Source: an uncultured Paracoccaceae bacterium
Lineage (GTDB): Bacteria; Pseudomonadota; Alphaproteobacteria; Rhodobacterales; Rhodobacteraceae
DNA: 64,000 nucleotides
Direction: 5' to 3'
Assembly (NCBI GenBank): GCA_947500055.1
Contig: CANMQO010000009.1
Span: forward strand, 62,001-126,000
The notes under the pieces were generated by a model that saw nothing but the letters and a program-made list of their open reading frames with translations, was not told the DNA's origin and searched no databases. Position 1 is the first letter of the stretch. Each line of letters starts with the position of its first letter. Both the position numbers and the translations under genes were made by a program. Shown here in pieces: positions 38,466 through 47,409 of the stretch.

Positions 38466-39896
38466 TCATTCATCCAGGACATAGCCGTAGGACCCGCTAA
38501 AGTCCTGTCGTGCGACTTCGCCCGCGCCGCCACTTGTCGGTGCGTTAGAGGCCGCGACACGACCAAACAGGAACAGATCCCGCTCAGAAGGTGGCCGTAC
38601 CCGATCAGTTGGCAGAGCAAGTGCCGCGCCGCGTGTCGGTGTGACCAGATGTGGCGTCACGATGACAACCAACTCGGTTTGGCTGCGCTGATAGTCAGCA
38701 CTGCGGAACAAAGCCCCAAGAACCGGCACGTCACCGATCCATGGCACCTGACCGCTCAGGTCAACAAAGTTGTCCTGCAACAATCCGGCAATTGCGATGC
38801 TTTCACCGTCACGCATTTCGACCGTTGTGGTCGTCTCGCGGCGGGTGAAGGCGGCAATCGTCAGGCCGTTTGCGGTAAAGCTGTTGGCTGGATCAAGCGC
38901 CGACACGGCTGCCAGAAGTTCCAGGTTGATGATGTCTTCGTCAACAACGGTAGGAACAAATTCCAACTCGACACCGAAGGGTTTGAATTCAACGGTGATC
39001 GTACCCTCCTCGTTGGAGACAGGGATTGGATATTCCCCACCCGCAAGGAATGTGGCGTTTTGCCCGCTGAGTGCTGTCAGGTTTGGTTCTGCAAGTGTGC
39101 GCACAACCCCACGCGATTCCAGCGCTTCCAACAGGATCCCAACTTCCAGACCGCCAGCGTCAAAGCCAAACAGGAATGCGCCGTTGTTATCGTTTGAACC
39201 TGGAATGTTGTTGTTCAAGCTGTTTGCTGCGGCACCAGCCGTGTTTGTGTTGTTTGTCCCAATCGACAGCCCAAGGTCATCACCCAATGCTGTGCCCCGG
39301 ATACCAATCGACGATGACAGTGCCTTGCTGACCGAGCGCTGCATCTCTGCAAAGCGCACTTTCAACATGACTTGCTGCGTTCCACCGACATTCATCAGGT
39401 TGGAAACCCGCTCTGGTGCGTAACGTTCCGCCAGAGCCAGCGCGCGATCAAGCTTGGCGATCGAGCTGACGACGCCGGAAAGCACGATACCGTCATTGGC
39501 GGTGCGCACTTCGATGTTCTCATTTGGCAAAATCTGCGTCAGACGCTCTTTGAATTCTGCCATGTCGGGGGTGACATGCACCTCGACATTGGTGATCAAC
39601 CGCCCGTCAGTGCCCAGAAGGGTCAGGGTTGTGCGGCCCGGCTCTTTGCCCAACACATAGATTGTGCGCTCCGACAAGGAGGAGATATCAGCGATCCCGG
39701 GGTTTGCGATTGATAGTTCTGTAAATGGTACGTCACTCTCTACAACAACGGCCCGGTTCATCGGAACATTGAGTGCACTGGACGCCGCGCCGCGCAACAC
39801 GCGCAACGTTTCGGCCGGTGCCATAGTCGGTGCTGCCGCAGATAGCGACAACGCCAAGCCAGCTACTGCGGCTTTGATAAATCTGTCATACTTCAT
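38466..39896 (-). CDS. cpaC: outer-membrane secretin CpaC/RcpA
   Basis: 476 residues from the ATG at 39896, where a signal peptide begins (MKYDRFIKAAVAGLALSLSA in parts, cleaved near 30 after PAE or nearby). A pilus/BON domain follows (about 35-180), then the secretin domain with VPWIGDVPVLGALFRS near the C-terminus. The frame is open further upstream (to 40049), but that region has no signal-like start. It forms the outer-membrane pore for the pilus. Confidence 0.93.
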   Translation of the reverse strand: MKYDRFIKAAVAGLALSLSAAAPTMAPAETLRVLRGAASSALNVPMNRAVVVESDVPFTELSIANPGIADISSLSERTIYVLGKEPGRTTLTLLGTDGRLITNVEVHVTPDMAEFKERLTQILPNENIEVRTANDGIVLSGVVSSIAKLDRALALAERYAPERVSNLMNVGGTQQVMLKVRFAEMQRSVSKALSSSIGIRGTALGDDLGLSIGTNNTNTAGAAANSLNNNIPGSNDNNGAFLFGFDAGGLEVGILLEALESRGVVRTLAEPNLTALSGQNATFLAGGEYPIPVSNEEGTITVEFKPFGVELEFVPTVVDEDIINLELLAAVSALDPANSFTANGLTIAAFTRRETTTTVEMRDGESIAIAGLLQDNFVDLSGQVPWIGDVPVLGALFRSADYQRSQTELVVIVTPHLVTPTRGAALALPTDRVRPPSERDLFLFGRVAASNAPTSGGAGEVARQDFSGSYGYVLDE

Positions 39897-40053
39897 AAGT
39901 GACCTGCCTCTCCGATCACGCCTCGTTATTCGGGTCTTAATTGCCCATGATGTCGTGGACCATGGGGCAGTTGCGCATTTATTGCAATAATCAACAAGTT
40001 GGCGGCCGAACCGAATGTGGATAACGCGCAACACTTGGGCGCCGGACACAATA

Positions 40054-40079
40054 AGAGCGCCTGAATTTTCAGACGCTCT
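40054..40079 (-). promoter_or_regulatory. hairpin between cpaB and cpaC (attenuator or weak terminator)
   Basis: On the minus strand AGAGCGTCTGAA pairs with TTCAGGCGCTCT (one U-G pair) around an AA loop, followed by TATTG. It lies 37 bp after the cpaB stop and about 157 bp before the cpaC start. Confidence 0.65.
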
Positions 40080-40116
40080 CTATATGCGGTAGTGGATGTG
40101 TTGCCTGACGATAGCG

Positions 40117-40950
40117 TCAATCGGTGCAGGGGATCTCTTCTTGCGTCCGCTCCGTTCCAACCCGTCTGGTGACAAAGCAGCGCTTATCTTCAACGACCAC
40201 TTCTTCCGGTTCTTCTTCGACGATGATTTCTTCAATGCCCAGAACATCGGCGATATTGGTCTGGATGTCGCTCACGACAGTATCGTCACCCGTTCCAACT
40301 GGCGTCAGTGACAGACTTCCGGCATTCTGTGCTGCTGCCAAAGCGGCGAATTCTTCCGGTGTGACTTGCAAGACAACACCTGTGCCACGGCGGTTGGCAT
40401 CCGCATCCACGGAAATGATCTCAATCCCTGTCAAGATGATACTGGTCGTCTGTTTGTCCCCCAGACGCCCACTCCAATAGATATCAATCCGGTCTGTTGG
40501 TCGCAGCTCTTCCACAAATGCCTGCGTTACGCTGGCTGGAAGCGGATATGCGCGCATGCCGGGTTCCAGAAGTGCCGTTATGCCGCGGGGCGCGCCAGGC
40601 TCTGTTACCTTGGTCGCGGTGATAGGTTCATTTACCTGCATGGGCAATGTGACAACGCGTGGTGTATCCAGACCCTCGGGAAACAGTTCTTCTTCGGTCT
40701 TGAAGACACCCTCAGGCAGGTAGTCTTCTGCATATTTGATCAGCTGGACATCTTCCGCCGTCAACAGGTCACCATAGGTCAGTGCGCGGGTTGGGGAATA
40801 GATGTCGATGGTTTTGACAATTTCCGCAGCGCGCTGCCGCTCTTGAATGAGGCGTCGCTCCTGCTGATCGAAATGACCTTTGACAGTATAGACGGCAAAG
40901 CCAGCCAGACCCATCCCGATCAAAAGTACTAAGCCAAATACTGCGCGCAT
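40117..40950 (-). CDS. cpaB: Flp pilus assembly protein CpaB/RcpC
   Basis: 277 residues. An N-terminal membrane anchor (MRAVFGLVLLIGMGLAGFAV, about 1-20), an SAF domain (about 60-110: ALTYGDLLTAEDVQL then PGMRAYPLP), and a C-terminal RcpC-type domain ending in a Cys pair (KRCFVTRR and EIPCTD). Part of the periplasmic assembly of the secretin complex. Confidence 0.9.
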   Translation of the reverse strand: MRAVFGLVLLIGMGLAGFAVYTVKGHFDQQERRLIQERQRAAEIVKTIDIYSPTRALTYGDLLTAEDVQLIKYAEDYLPEGVFKTEEELFPEGLDTPRVVTLPMQVNEPITATKVTEPGAPRGITALLEPGMRAYPLPASVTQAFVEELRPTDRIDIYWSGRLGDKQTTSIILTGIEIISVDADANRRGTGVVLQVTPEEFAALAAAQNAGSLSLTPVGTGDDTVVSDIQTNIADVLGIEEIIVEEEPEEVVVEDKRCFVTRRVGTERTQEEIPCTD

Positions 40951-41173
40951 GTTTCAACCTTCGCTTCTTGCTTCATCATGTCCTGTGGAGCTTGCTAGAT
41001 AATAGATCGTTTCGGATTTGCCGAGCGATCATTCATGGTTGCTCGCACTCTAGCAAGCACGCGTAACATGGACATAAACCTGATGAAACAAAATTCTAGT
41101 TAATACAGGGCATCTGGGCGCTGAAAATTCTGCATTTTGTGACGCTGCGGACCTGTCCGCTGCGGAAATCATT

Positions 41174-41210
41174 CGGTGGCGGCTGTTTGATTCGGAATCC
41201 TGCGCCACCG
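41174..41210 (-). repeat. hairpin downstream of the first flp gene
   Basis: CGGTGGCG (41174-41181) / CGCCACCG (41203-41210), a perfect 8-bp stem with a 21-nt loop containing GATTC-G-GAATC. It lies 18 bp after the flp1 stop on the minus strand, in the 278-bp gap before cpaB. It lacks a T run; it may set the ratio of pilin to machine transcripts. Confidence 0.5.
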
Positions 41211-41228
41211 CGAAAGTCAGGTGACAAC

Positions 41229-41432
41229 TTACCAGTTCGAAGCTGGTCCTAGTCCGCGGTCCGCCAGCGAGTCACCTTGTTTGGATGCCAGAGAGACACC
41301 ACCGCTGGAAATTGCAGTACCGACAACCAATCCCATGACGACGATTGCGGCTGTGATAACGACAAAATCAACCGTTACTGCCCCATCTTCATCCTTAAGA
41401 AAATTCATTATGCCAGTGACCATTTTTTTCAT
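41229..41432 (-). CDS. flp: Flp-family type IVb pilin, copy 1
   Basis: 67 residues. A short charged leader (MKKMVTGIMNFLKDEDG) ends at the prepilin cleavage site after Gly, then AVTVDFVVITAAIVVMGLVVGTAI is the hydrophobic assembly helix (in parts). The +5 residue is Asp, not the usual Glu. It differs from copy 2 mainly in a longer hydrophilic C-terminus (GGVSLASKQGDSLADRG). Target of cpaA. Confidence 0.88.
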   Translation of the reverse strand: MKKMVTGIMNFLKDEDGAVTVDFVVITAAIVVMGLVVGTAISSGGVSLASKQGDSLADRGLGPASNW

Positions 41433-41549
41433 TCCTTCGATCGTCTACGAGAGACCGCCTCCACCGCTGTCCGTTTTACCGATGTACACTTAACATTTTG
41501 ACAATTTGCCTGAGAACAGTTTGTTTCCAAAGAAAAATTTCGTTCAGGC

Positions 41550-41582
41550 AAAAAAAACTGCGCCACTTGCGGGGCGCAGTTT
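41550..41582 (-). terminator. rho-independent terminator of the second flp gene
   Basis: A 10-bp stem AAACTGCGCC/GGCGCAGTTT (41555-41582) with an 8-nt loop. On the minus strand it is followed by a run of eight T residues. It ends the copy-2 pilin transcript 18 bp after its stop. Confidence 0.92.
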
Positions 41583-41599
41583 CATCGCTTCAGATCAAA

Positions 41600-41788
41600 T
41601 TACTGACCTGCAGGAATTGTTGTGTTTTCCAGGTTGCTCTGGATGTCGCCGGCCAGGTTGCTTGCGCCGGTTGACAGTGCTGTGCCAACTGCCAGGCCCA
41701 TGAGAACAACGGCTGCTGTCAAAACAACGAAGTCAACAGTTACGGCGCCGTCTTCGTCGTTGCGGAAATTCTTGATAAAGTTAAGCAT
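41600..41788 (-). CDS. flp: Flp-family type IVb pilin, copy 2
   Basis: 62 residues. MLNFIKNFRNDEDG leader, cleavage after Gly, then AVTVDFVVLTAAVVLMGL (in parts), again with Asp at +5. A strong GAGGAGG ribosome site 7-8 nt upstream and its own terminator suggest that this is the highly expressed, major pilin. It is the promoter-proximal gene of the tad locus. The 351-bp gap above it (41789-42139) is AT-rich and holds no other gene that I can see. Confidence 0.9.
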   Translation of the reverse strand: MLNFIKNFRNDEDGAVTVDFVVLTAAVVLMGLAVGTALSTGASNLAGDIQSNLENTTIPAGQ

Positions 41789-42139
41789 TGTGGTCCCTCC
41801 TCAGGGTATCGCTAGAGTTCATGTTTACCTCGCCAGGTCTCGCTCACCGCCTCTTGTCTGGCTCGCTCCCCGTCTTGGATGAACATATATAGCCAGTGGA
41901 ATGGGGCGGGAGTTTGGCGCGTTTGGAGTTTTTTGTGACAGCCTCTGAAATTTGGCAAAAAAACTCTTAAGATATTGAAATTAAAGGGAACATTTTTTAT
42001 TCGCAATTTTAGTCGTTCGCCGAAGCGTTGCGAAAAAGTCCGCAATGGCACCAAAAAATCGGAATTGTTCCTCCGTTTGTGGCTTTTGGGCGGATTTATG
42101 CCATGTATGATTCAACAAAAAGAACAGGCAGTATACGAA

Positions 42140-42979
42140 ATGAGTCGTCAAGTCTTGGCATTAGTCCTGTGCGGCGCCTTGGGAATGGCCGGATCGGCCC
42201 TGGCCGAGGTTGAGAGACTGCAACCAGATTTCACATTTAAGCGGGTAGCTGTGCCAACTGGTGGTTCAGGTGGCCGTATCAATGTGCAAATCGATCCGAA
42301 TGCGCCACGCCGCGGCCCTGTCTACGCTGACCCGCCCGAGGAAGAGCCAACGCCGGCAGCGGGCGGCGCGGTCGTCCCACGCGCGTCAGGGGTCGAATGG
42401 TTTTGGGCCAATGTCTCGCCTGATCTGGTTGGGGCAAGCCCTGGGCGGGTTGCGACCGCGCTCCGGCAAATTAGTAATCCGCCTTCTGGAAAGGGTATTT
42501 CGACCCCGCGCCTGCAAAGCCTGCAAAACATCGCGAGCGCGCATGGGCTGGATATTCTGCGTGAGACGGTTGGTACCAATGTTTCACCTGCCCTGGTCTT
42601 GGCGGTGATCTCAGTAGAAAGCGCGGGGCGGGTCGATGCGACCAGCAGTGCCGGTGCGCAGGGCCTGATGCAACTGATGCCTGACACTGCGACACGTTTT
42701 GGTGTCAGTGACAGTATGAATGCCAGCCAGAATATCAAAGGCGGGGTCGCCTATCTGGCGTGGCTTCTCAATCATTTTGACAATGATCCGCTGATGGCGC
42801 TGGCCGGGTACAACTCCGGCGAAGGTAACGTGCGCAAACATAATGGTGTGCCGCCATTCGCCGAAACCCGGGCCTATGTGCCCAAGGTGCTTGCCGCATG
42901 GCAAGTCGCACGCGGATTGTGCAAGACAAGGCCGCAACTGATCACGGATGCCTGCGTCTTTAACGTAAACGGGATCTGA
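42140..42979 (+). CDS. lytic murein transglycosylase (SLT domain)
   Basis: 279 residues from the ATG at 42140, which gives a clean signal peptide (MSRQVLALVLCGALGMAGSALA in parts, about 23 residues). The catalytic SLT domain covers about 155-260: the active Glu is in AVISVESAGRVD, followed by GAQGLMQLMPDTA and LAGYNSGEGNV. It cleaves peptidoglycan, and beside the tad locus it may open the wall for pilus assembly. The frame is open upstream to 41975 with no signal-like start. Confidence 0.88.
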   Translation: MSRQVLALVLCGALGMAGSALAEVERLQPDFTFKRVAVPTGGSGGRINVQIDPNAPRRGPVYADPPEEEPTPAAGGAVVPRASGVEWFWANVSPDLVGASPGRVATALRQISNPPSGKGISTPRLQSLQNIASAHGLDILRETVGTNVSPALVLAVISVESAGRVDATSSAGAQGLMQLMPDTATRFGVSDSMNASQNIKGGVAYLAWLLNHFDNDPLMALAGYNSGEGNVRKHNGVPPFAETRAYVPKVLAAWQVARGLCKTRPQLITDACVFNVNGI

Positions 42980-42991
42980 CGGCCGTATCCA

Positions 42992-43282
42992 TCAGCTGGA
43001 AAACAGATCGTCCCATTCGGGATGACGGCGGCGTTGCGCGTTCACGAAAGGGCAAAGCGGCAGAACCTTGAAACCGTCCTCCTGCGCCGCCGCCAAAAGC
43101 TGTTCGAGCAGGATCAATCCGATCCCCTGACCATTATGCCCTTCGGCCACCTGCGTGTGATCAGCGATCACAAGGGTTGGTGAGGCGACCGAGTAGGTCA
43201 GCTCGCTCACCCCGGGATCATGTTCAATGAAGTAGCGGCCCTTGCTGCCCGCTACTTCCTTTTTGATCACATGCTCAGACAA
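42992..43282 (-). CDS. small GNAT-fold protein (COG2388/YjdJ-like)
   Basis: 96 residues. The stretch IADHTQVAEGHNGQGIGLILLEQLL contains the acetyl-CoA-binding Q/R-x-x-G-x-G/A region (HNGQGIG), typical of the short YjdJ-type N-acetyltransferases. The start is TTG (43280-43282) overlapping the scoB stop by 8 bp; an in-frame GTG at 43270 is the alternative. Substrate unknown. Confidence 0.75.
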   Translation of the reverse strand: MSEHVIKKEVAGSKGRYFIEHDPGVSELTYSVASPTLVIADHTQVAEGHNGQGIGLILLEQLLAAAQEDGFKVLPLCPFVNAQRRRHPEWDDLFSS

Positions 43283-43898
43283 TGGTGGCCTGCGTGGCGG
43301 TGCGCAGCTCCTCCTCGGTCACGCCTTCTGCTGTCTCGACGATCTTCAGGCCGCCTTCAACCACGTCCAACACACCAAGATTGGTGATGATCCGGTCAAC
43401 AACGCCCTTGCCAGTCAAAGGCAATGTGCATTCCTTGAGCAGCTTGCTGTCACCATGTTTGTTTGTGTGGTCCATCACAACGATGACCCGGCCAACACCG
43501 GCCACAAGGTCCATCGCACCACCCATCCCCTTGACCAGCTTGCCGGGGATCATCCAGTTGGCCAGATCGCCGTTTTCGGCGACTTCCATGGCCCCCAGAA
43601 TGGCCGCGGCAATCTTGCCCCCGCGGATCATGCCAAAGGATGTGGCGCTGTCGAAATAGGCGGTGCGGTTGAGTTCGGTGATCGTCTGCTTGCCTGCATT
43701 GATCAGGTCCGGGTCTTCTTCACCTTCATAAGGGAAGGGGCCCATGCCCAGCATGCCGTTTTCCGATTGCAGGGTGATATCCTTGTCGCCGACATAGTTT
43801 GCGACCAGCGTTGGAATCCCGATGCCAAGGTTCACATACATGCCGTCTTCCAGTTCCTGCGCGGCCCGTTCGGCCATCTGATTGCGATCCCATGGCAT
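43275..43898 (-). CDS. scoB: 3-oxoacid CoA-transferase subunit B
   Basis: 207 residues. Class I CoA-transferase beta subunit with the catalytic Glu46 in LQSENGMLGMGP, and YVNLGIGIPTLVANY at the start. With ScoA it moves CoA between succinyl-CoA or acetyl-CoA and acetoacetate, feeding ketone-body or short-chain fatty-acid carbon into central metabolism. It overlaps scoA by one base. Confidence 0.93.
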   Translation of the reverse strand: MPWDRNQMAERAAQELEDGMYVNLGIGIPTLVANYVGDKDITLQSENGMLGMGPFPYEGEEDPDLINAGKQTITELNRTAYFDSATSFGMIRGGKIAAAILGAMEVAENGDLANWMIPGKLVKGMGGAMDLVAGVGRVIVVMDHTNKHGDSKLLKECTLPLTGKGVVDRIITNLGVLDVVEGGLKIVETAEGVTEEELRTATQATIV

Positions 43899-44602
43899 TA
43901 TGCGTCCTCCCGCTTGCGCGTCGTGCGCTGTTCGATCCGTTTTTCGTGCGCGCCCTGAATGATGCGATGCACATAGATGCCGGGCAGATGGATATGGTCT
44001 GGGTCAAGCTCGCCCTTCGCTACGATCTCTTCCACCTCAACGACACATGTCTTGCCGCACATGGCGGCGGGTGGATTGAAGTTGCGGGCGGTCTTGCGGA
44101 AGATCAGGTTGCCGGTCTCATCGGCTTTCCAGGCTTTGACAATGGCCAGATCGGCAAAGATGCCTTCTTCCAAAATATATGTCTCGCCGTTGAAATCTTT
44201 ATGTTCCTTGCCATCGGCAATCACCGTACCAACGCCGGTTTTGGTATAAAAGCCGGGAATGCCGCAGCCACCGGCGCGCATCCGTTCGGCCAAAGTGCCT
44301 TGGGGGTTGAATTCCAGCTCCAGCTCACCCGACAGGTATTGGCGCATGAATTCGGCGTTCTCGCCGACATAAGAGCTGATCATCTTTTTGACCTGACGGG
44401 TTTGCAGCAGGATGCCAATGCCGAAATCGTCAACGCCCGCATTGTTGGAGGCAAATGTCAGATCCTTCGTGCCCGCATCCTTGATCGCATCCAGCAGCAG
44501 CTCAGGAATACCACAAAGGCCAAAGCCGCCAGCGGCAATGAACATGCCGTCAAAAAGAAGCCCGTCCAAGGCCTCTGCCGCGTTGGGGTATATCTTTTGC
44601 AT
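43898..44602 (-). CDS. scoA: 3-oxoacid CoA-transferase subunit A
   Basis: 234 residues from the ATG at 44602, supported by GGGAGAGG 6 nt upstream; an upstream in-frame start at 44632 is rejected. Family motifs: the glycine-rich [19 protein letters not shown] in parts, and the [16 protein letters not shown] substrate region. A perfect TTTGCAA-type palindrome at 44686-44703 lies in its promoter region. Confidence 0.93.
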   Translation of the reverse strand: MQKIYPNAAEALDGLLFDGMFIAAGGFGLCGIPELLLDAIKDAGTKDLTFASNNAGVDDFGIGILLQTRQVKKMISSYVGENAEFMRQYLSGELELEFNPQGTLAERMRAGGCGIPGFYTKTGVGTVIADGKEHKDFNGETYILEEGIFADLAIVKAWKADETGNLIFRKTARNFNPPAAMCGKTCVVEVEEIVAKGELDPDHIHLPGIYVHRIIQGAHEKRIEQRTTRKREDA

Positions 44603-44685
44603 CTTCAACCTCTCCCGCAATTGCTCTGGCACTGATGCCGCTAGGGAAGGGGAGAGTCAATAAATTGCCGCGTTGCAGAACACAT

Positions 44686-44703
44686 TTTGCAACCGGTTGC
44701 AAA
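44686..44703. promoter_or_regulatory. 18-bp palindrome TTTGCAACC/GGTTGCAAA upstream of scoAB
   Basis: Perfect dyad in the 105-bp gap between scoA and topA; a further GTTGCA lies at 44672-44677. TTTGCAA/TTGCAAA half-sites are known for the RamB/ScfR family of short-chain acyl-CoA-responsive regulators (for example PccR of Rhodobacter). The half-site spacing here is N4 between 7-bp arms. Regulation of scoAB by such a protein is an inference. Confidence 0.6.
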
Positions 44704-44707
44704 TTTG

Positions 44708-47305
44708 TCAGCTGGCCTTCTTTGCCGCCGGTTTCTTTTTCGCGGCCGGTTTTTTCTTGGCCGGGGCCTTTTTCTTGGTGACCTTCTTGCCGGATTTTGC
44801 CGCGCGCTCATCGATCAGGTCCACCGCCTGCGCCATGGTCAGATCAGCCGGTTCAATCGTGTCGGGAATCGTGGCGTTGATCTTTTCCCATTTCACATAA
44901 GGCCCGTATTTGCCGTCATATATGTTGACCGGCCCGCCTGCCTCGGGATGTTCGCCCAATTCGCGGATCGGCACGGCAGCTTTGCCGCGATTGCCGCGAG
45001 ATGCGACTTTTTCGGCCAAAAGCTGGACGGCATGGTTCATGCCGACGGTCCAGACATCTTCGATTGTCGGCAGGTTGGCATTTGTGCCGCCCTTGAAAGA
45101 GGTGTTTTCAGCATGTTTGAGGTAGGGGCCATAGCGCCCCAGATTTGCCCAGACATTCACCCCGTCTTCGGGGTGCTGACCGATCAGGCGGGGCAGTTCC
45201 AGCAGGCGCAGCGCATCGGGTAGACCGATTTCTTCGGGGTTCCAGCCATCGGGCACGCCGGTGCGGGGTGGTTTCTTGTTGTCCTCTGTGACCTGCCCGC
45301 GCTGCACATATGGGCCGAAGCGGCCCTTGAACACGCGAATCTCATCCCCCTGATCCTCGCCCAGGAGTTTTCCATCGGGTGGAATGGCGGACGCTTCAGC
45401 CTCTGGATCTGGCGGGCCGAAGGGGCGTGTGTAGCGGCATTCGGGATAGTTTGAGCAGCCGATGAATGCGCCACCCGACCGCGCGGTGCGCATTGATAAC
45501 CGGCCCGCCCCGCAATTGGGGCAAAGGCGCGGGTCGCTGCCATCTTCCGTCGGTGGGAACAGATGCGGCTCCAGCACCTCGTTGATTTTTTCGAGCACTT
45601 CGGTGATCCGCAGATCGGCGGTTTCGGCGATTGCGGCCGAAAAGTCGCGCCAGAACTGGCCCAGCACTTTCTTATAGTCAGCATCGCCTGCGCTCACCTC
45701 ATCCAACTGATTTTCCAGCTGGGCGGTAAAGTCATAGCCGACATATTTGCGGAAATAATTGGTCAGGAAGGCCGTCACCAACCGCCCCTTATCCTGTGGG
45801 ATCAGGCGGTTTTTGTCCTTTTCGACATAGCCGCGATCCTGAATGGTCGTCACGATTGATGCATAGGTGGAGGGGCGGCCGATCCCCAGTTCTTCCATCC
45901 GCTTAACGAGCGTGGCCTCTGTGTAGCGGGGCGGGGGCTGGGTGAAATGCTGTTCGGGATCAACCGATTTCTTGTCGGCCTTTTCGCCCTCGGCCAGTTG
46001 CGGCAGGCGTTTGTCATCGTCATCTACGACGCTGTCATCCTTGCCTTCCTCATAGACAGCGATGAACCCGTCAAAGACCATGACCTGTCCATTGGCGCGC
46101 AGGATCACCTGTTCATCCGCGCTGGCCACATCCACAACGGTCCGTTCCAGACGGGCGGCGGCCATCTGGCTGGCCATGGTGCGTTTATAGATCAGGTCAT
46201 AAAGTTTGCGCTGATCGCTATCGGCAATTTTTGCAGCCGCCGTATCCACCGACATTTCTGTCGGGCGGATACATTCATGGGCTTCCTGCGCGTTCTTGGC
46301 CTTGTTTTTATAGATCCGCGGCTGGTCAGGCACATATGTATCGCCGAACTTTGCCTTGATTGCGTCGCGCGCGCCGGTCACGGCCTCGGGCGCCATATCA
46401 ATGCCGTCGGTCCGCATATAGGTGATCAGCCCGGCCTCATAGAGGCGCTGGGCCACGGACATCGTCTGCCGCGCGCCCATGCCAAACTTACGGCTGGCTT
46501 CCTGTTGCAGGGTCGATGTCATAAAGGGCGGGGAGGGGTTGCGGGTCGCTGGTTTCGCCTCAACCGATTTGATCGTCAGATCGCGGGAATTGATTGCCTG
46601 CACAGCCATTTCGGCCTGCGTGGCGTTTTCCAGATCAAATTTATCGAGCTTCTTGCCCGCCAGCGTGGTCAGCCGCGCCTCAAATGTCTGGCCGCGCGGG
46701 TTTTGCAGCAGCGCTTTGACGGACCAGTATTCACGGGCGCGAAACGCCTCGATCTCCATCTCACGTTCGACGATCAGGCGCAGACAGACCGATTGTACGC
46801 GGCCGGCCGATTTGGCGCCGGGCAGCTTGCGCCACAGCACAGGGGACAGGTTGAACCCCACCAGATAATCAAGTGCACGGCGGGCCAGGTAGGCATCAAC
46901 CAGTGGTTGATCGACCTGGCGCGGATTTTTCATCGCCTCCGTGACGGCGGATTTGGTGATGGCGTTGAAAACCACCCGGCTGACGGGTGTGTCTTTCTTG
47001 ATCACTTTGCGGGCGGTCAGCGCCTCTGTCAGGTGCCAACTGATCGCTTCGCCCTCGCGGTCGGGGTCGGTCGCGAGGATCAGCGCGTTGTCCTCTTTCA
47101 GCGCGTCAACGATGGCTTTGATATGCTTTTTACTGTCTGACGCGACTTCCCATTTCATGTCGAAATCGTCGTCTGGCAAGACCGATCCGTCTTTCGGTGG
47201 CAGGTCGCGCACATGGCCATATGATGCGAGAACGGTGTAATCACTGCCGAGATATCCGTTTATTTTCTTGGCCTTGGCAGGGGACTCGACGACGACGACT
47301 GGCAT
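44708..47305 (-). CDS. topA: DNA topoisomerase I
   Basis: 865 residues. Relaxes negative supercoils. An N-terminal TOPRIM domain (VVVESPAKAKKI; DPDREGEAISWH near 80-91), the catalytic Tyr296 in LITYMRTD, and a C-terminal zinc finger (CPNCGAGRLSMR ... GCSNYPEC). Further C-terminal repeats (KGRFGPYVQRG, GRYGPYLKHAE, DGKYGPYVKWE) bind single-stranded DNA, and a Lys/Ala-rich tail ends it. Confidence 0.97.
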   Translation of the reverse strand: MPVVVVESPAKAKKINGYLGSDYTVLASYGHVRDLPPKDGSVLPDDDFDMKWEVASDSKKHIKAIVDALKEDNALILATDPDREGEAISWHLTEALTARKVIKKDTPVSRVVFNAITKSAVTEAMKNPRQVDQPLVDAYLARRALDYLVGFNLSPVLWRKLPGAKSAGRVQSVCLRLIVEREMEIEAFRAREYWSVKALLQNPRGQTFEARLTTLAGKKLDKFDLENATQAEMAVQAINSRDLTIKSVEAKPATRNPSPPFMTSTLQQEASRKFGMGARQTMSVAQRLYEAGLITYMRTDGIDMAPEAVTGARDAIKAKFGDTYVPDQPRIYKNKAKNAQEAHECIRPTEMSVDTAAAKIADSDQRKLYDLIYKRTMASQMAAARLERTVVDVASADEQVILRANGQVMVFDGFIAVYEEGKDDSVVDDDDKRLPQLAEGEKADKKSVDPEQHFTQPPPRYTEATLVKRMEELGIGRPSTYASIVTTIQDRGYVEKDKNRLIPQDKGRLVTAFLTNYFRKYVGYDFTAQLENQLDEVSAGDADYKKVLGQFWRDFSAAIAETADLRITEVLEKINEVLEPHLFPPTEDGSDPRLCPNCGAGRLSMRTARSGGAFIGCSNYPECRYTRPFGPPDPEAEASAIPPDGKLLGEDQGDEIRVFKGRFGPYVQRGQVTEDNKKPPRTGVPDGWNPEEIGLPDALRLLELPRLIGQHPEDGVNVWANLGRYGPYLKHAENTSFKGGTNANLPTIEDVWTVGMNHAVQLLAEKVASRGNRGKAAVPIRELGEHPEAGGPVNIYDGKYGPYVKWEKINATIPDTIEPADLTMAQAVDLIDERAAKSGKKVTKKKAPAKKKPAAKKKPAAKKAS

Positions 47306-47409
47306 GGGAATCCTTTTTAACGACCCGGGCGTTATGAACGCGCAAGATGTGGCGTCTGTTCAGGAAATGTCAATGCGGCGTGTATTTTTTCGGTTTTGAC
47401 CGGGCGGCA

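Noticed and set aside
41950..42139. Extended N-terminus for the lytic transglycosylase
   Set aside because: The start at 42140 gives a proper signal peptide; the upstream extension would bury it behind 55 mostly basic residues.
45947..47140. Plus-strand open frame of about 397 codons opposite topA
   Set aside because: Shadow of topA. The topA frame contains all catalytic motifs; the antisense translation has none.
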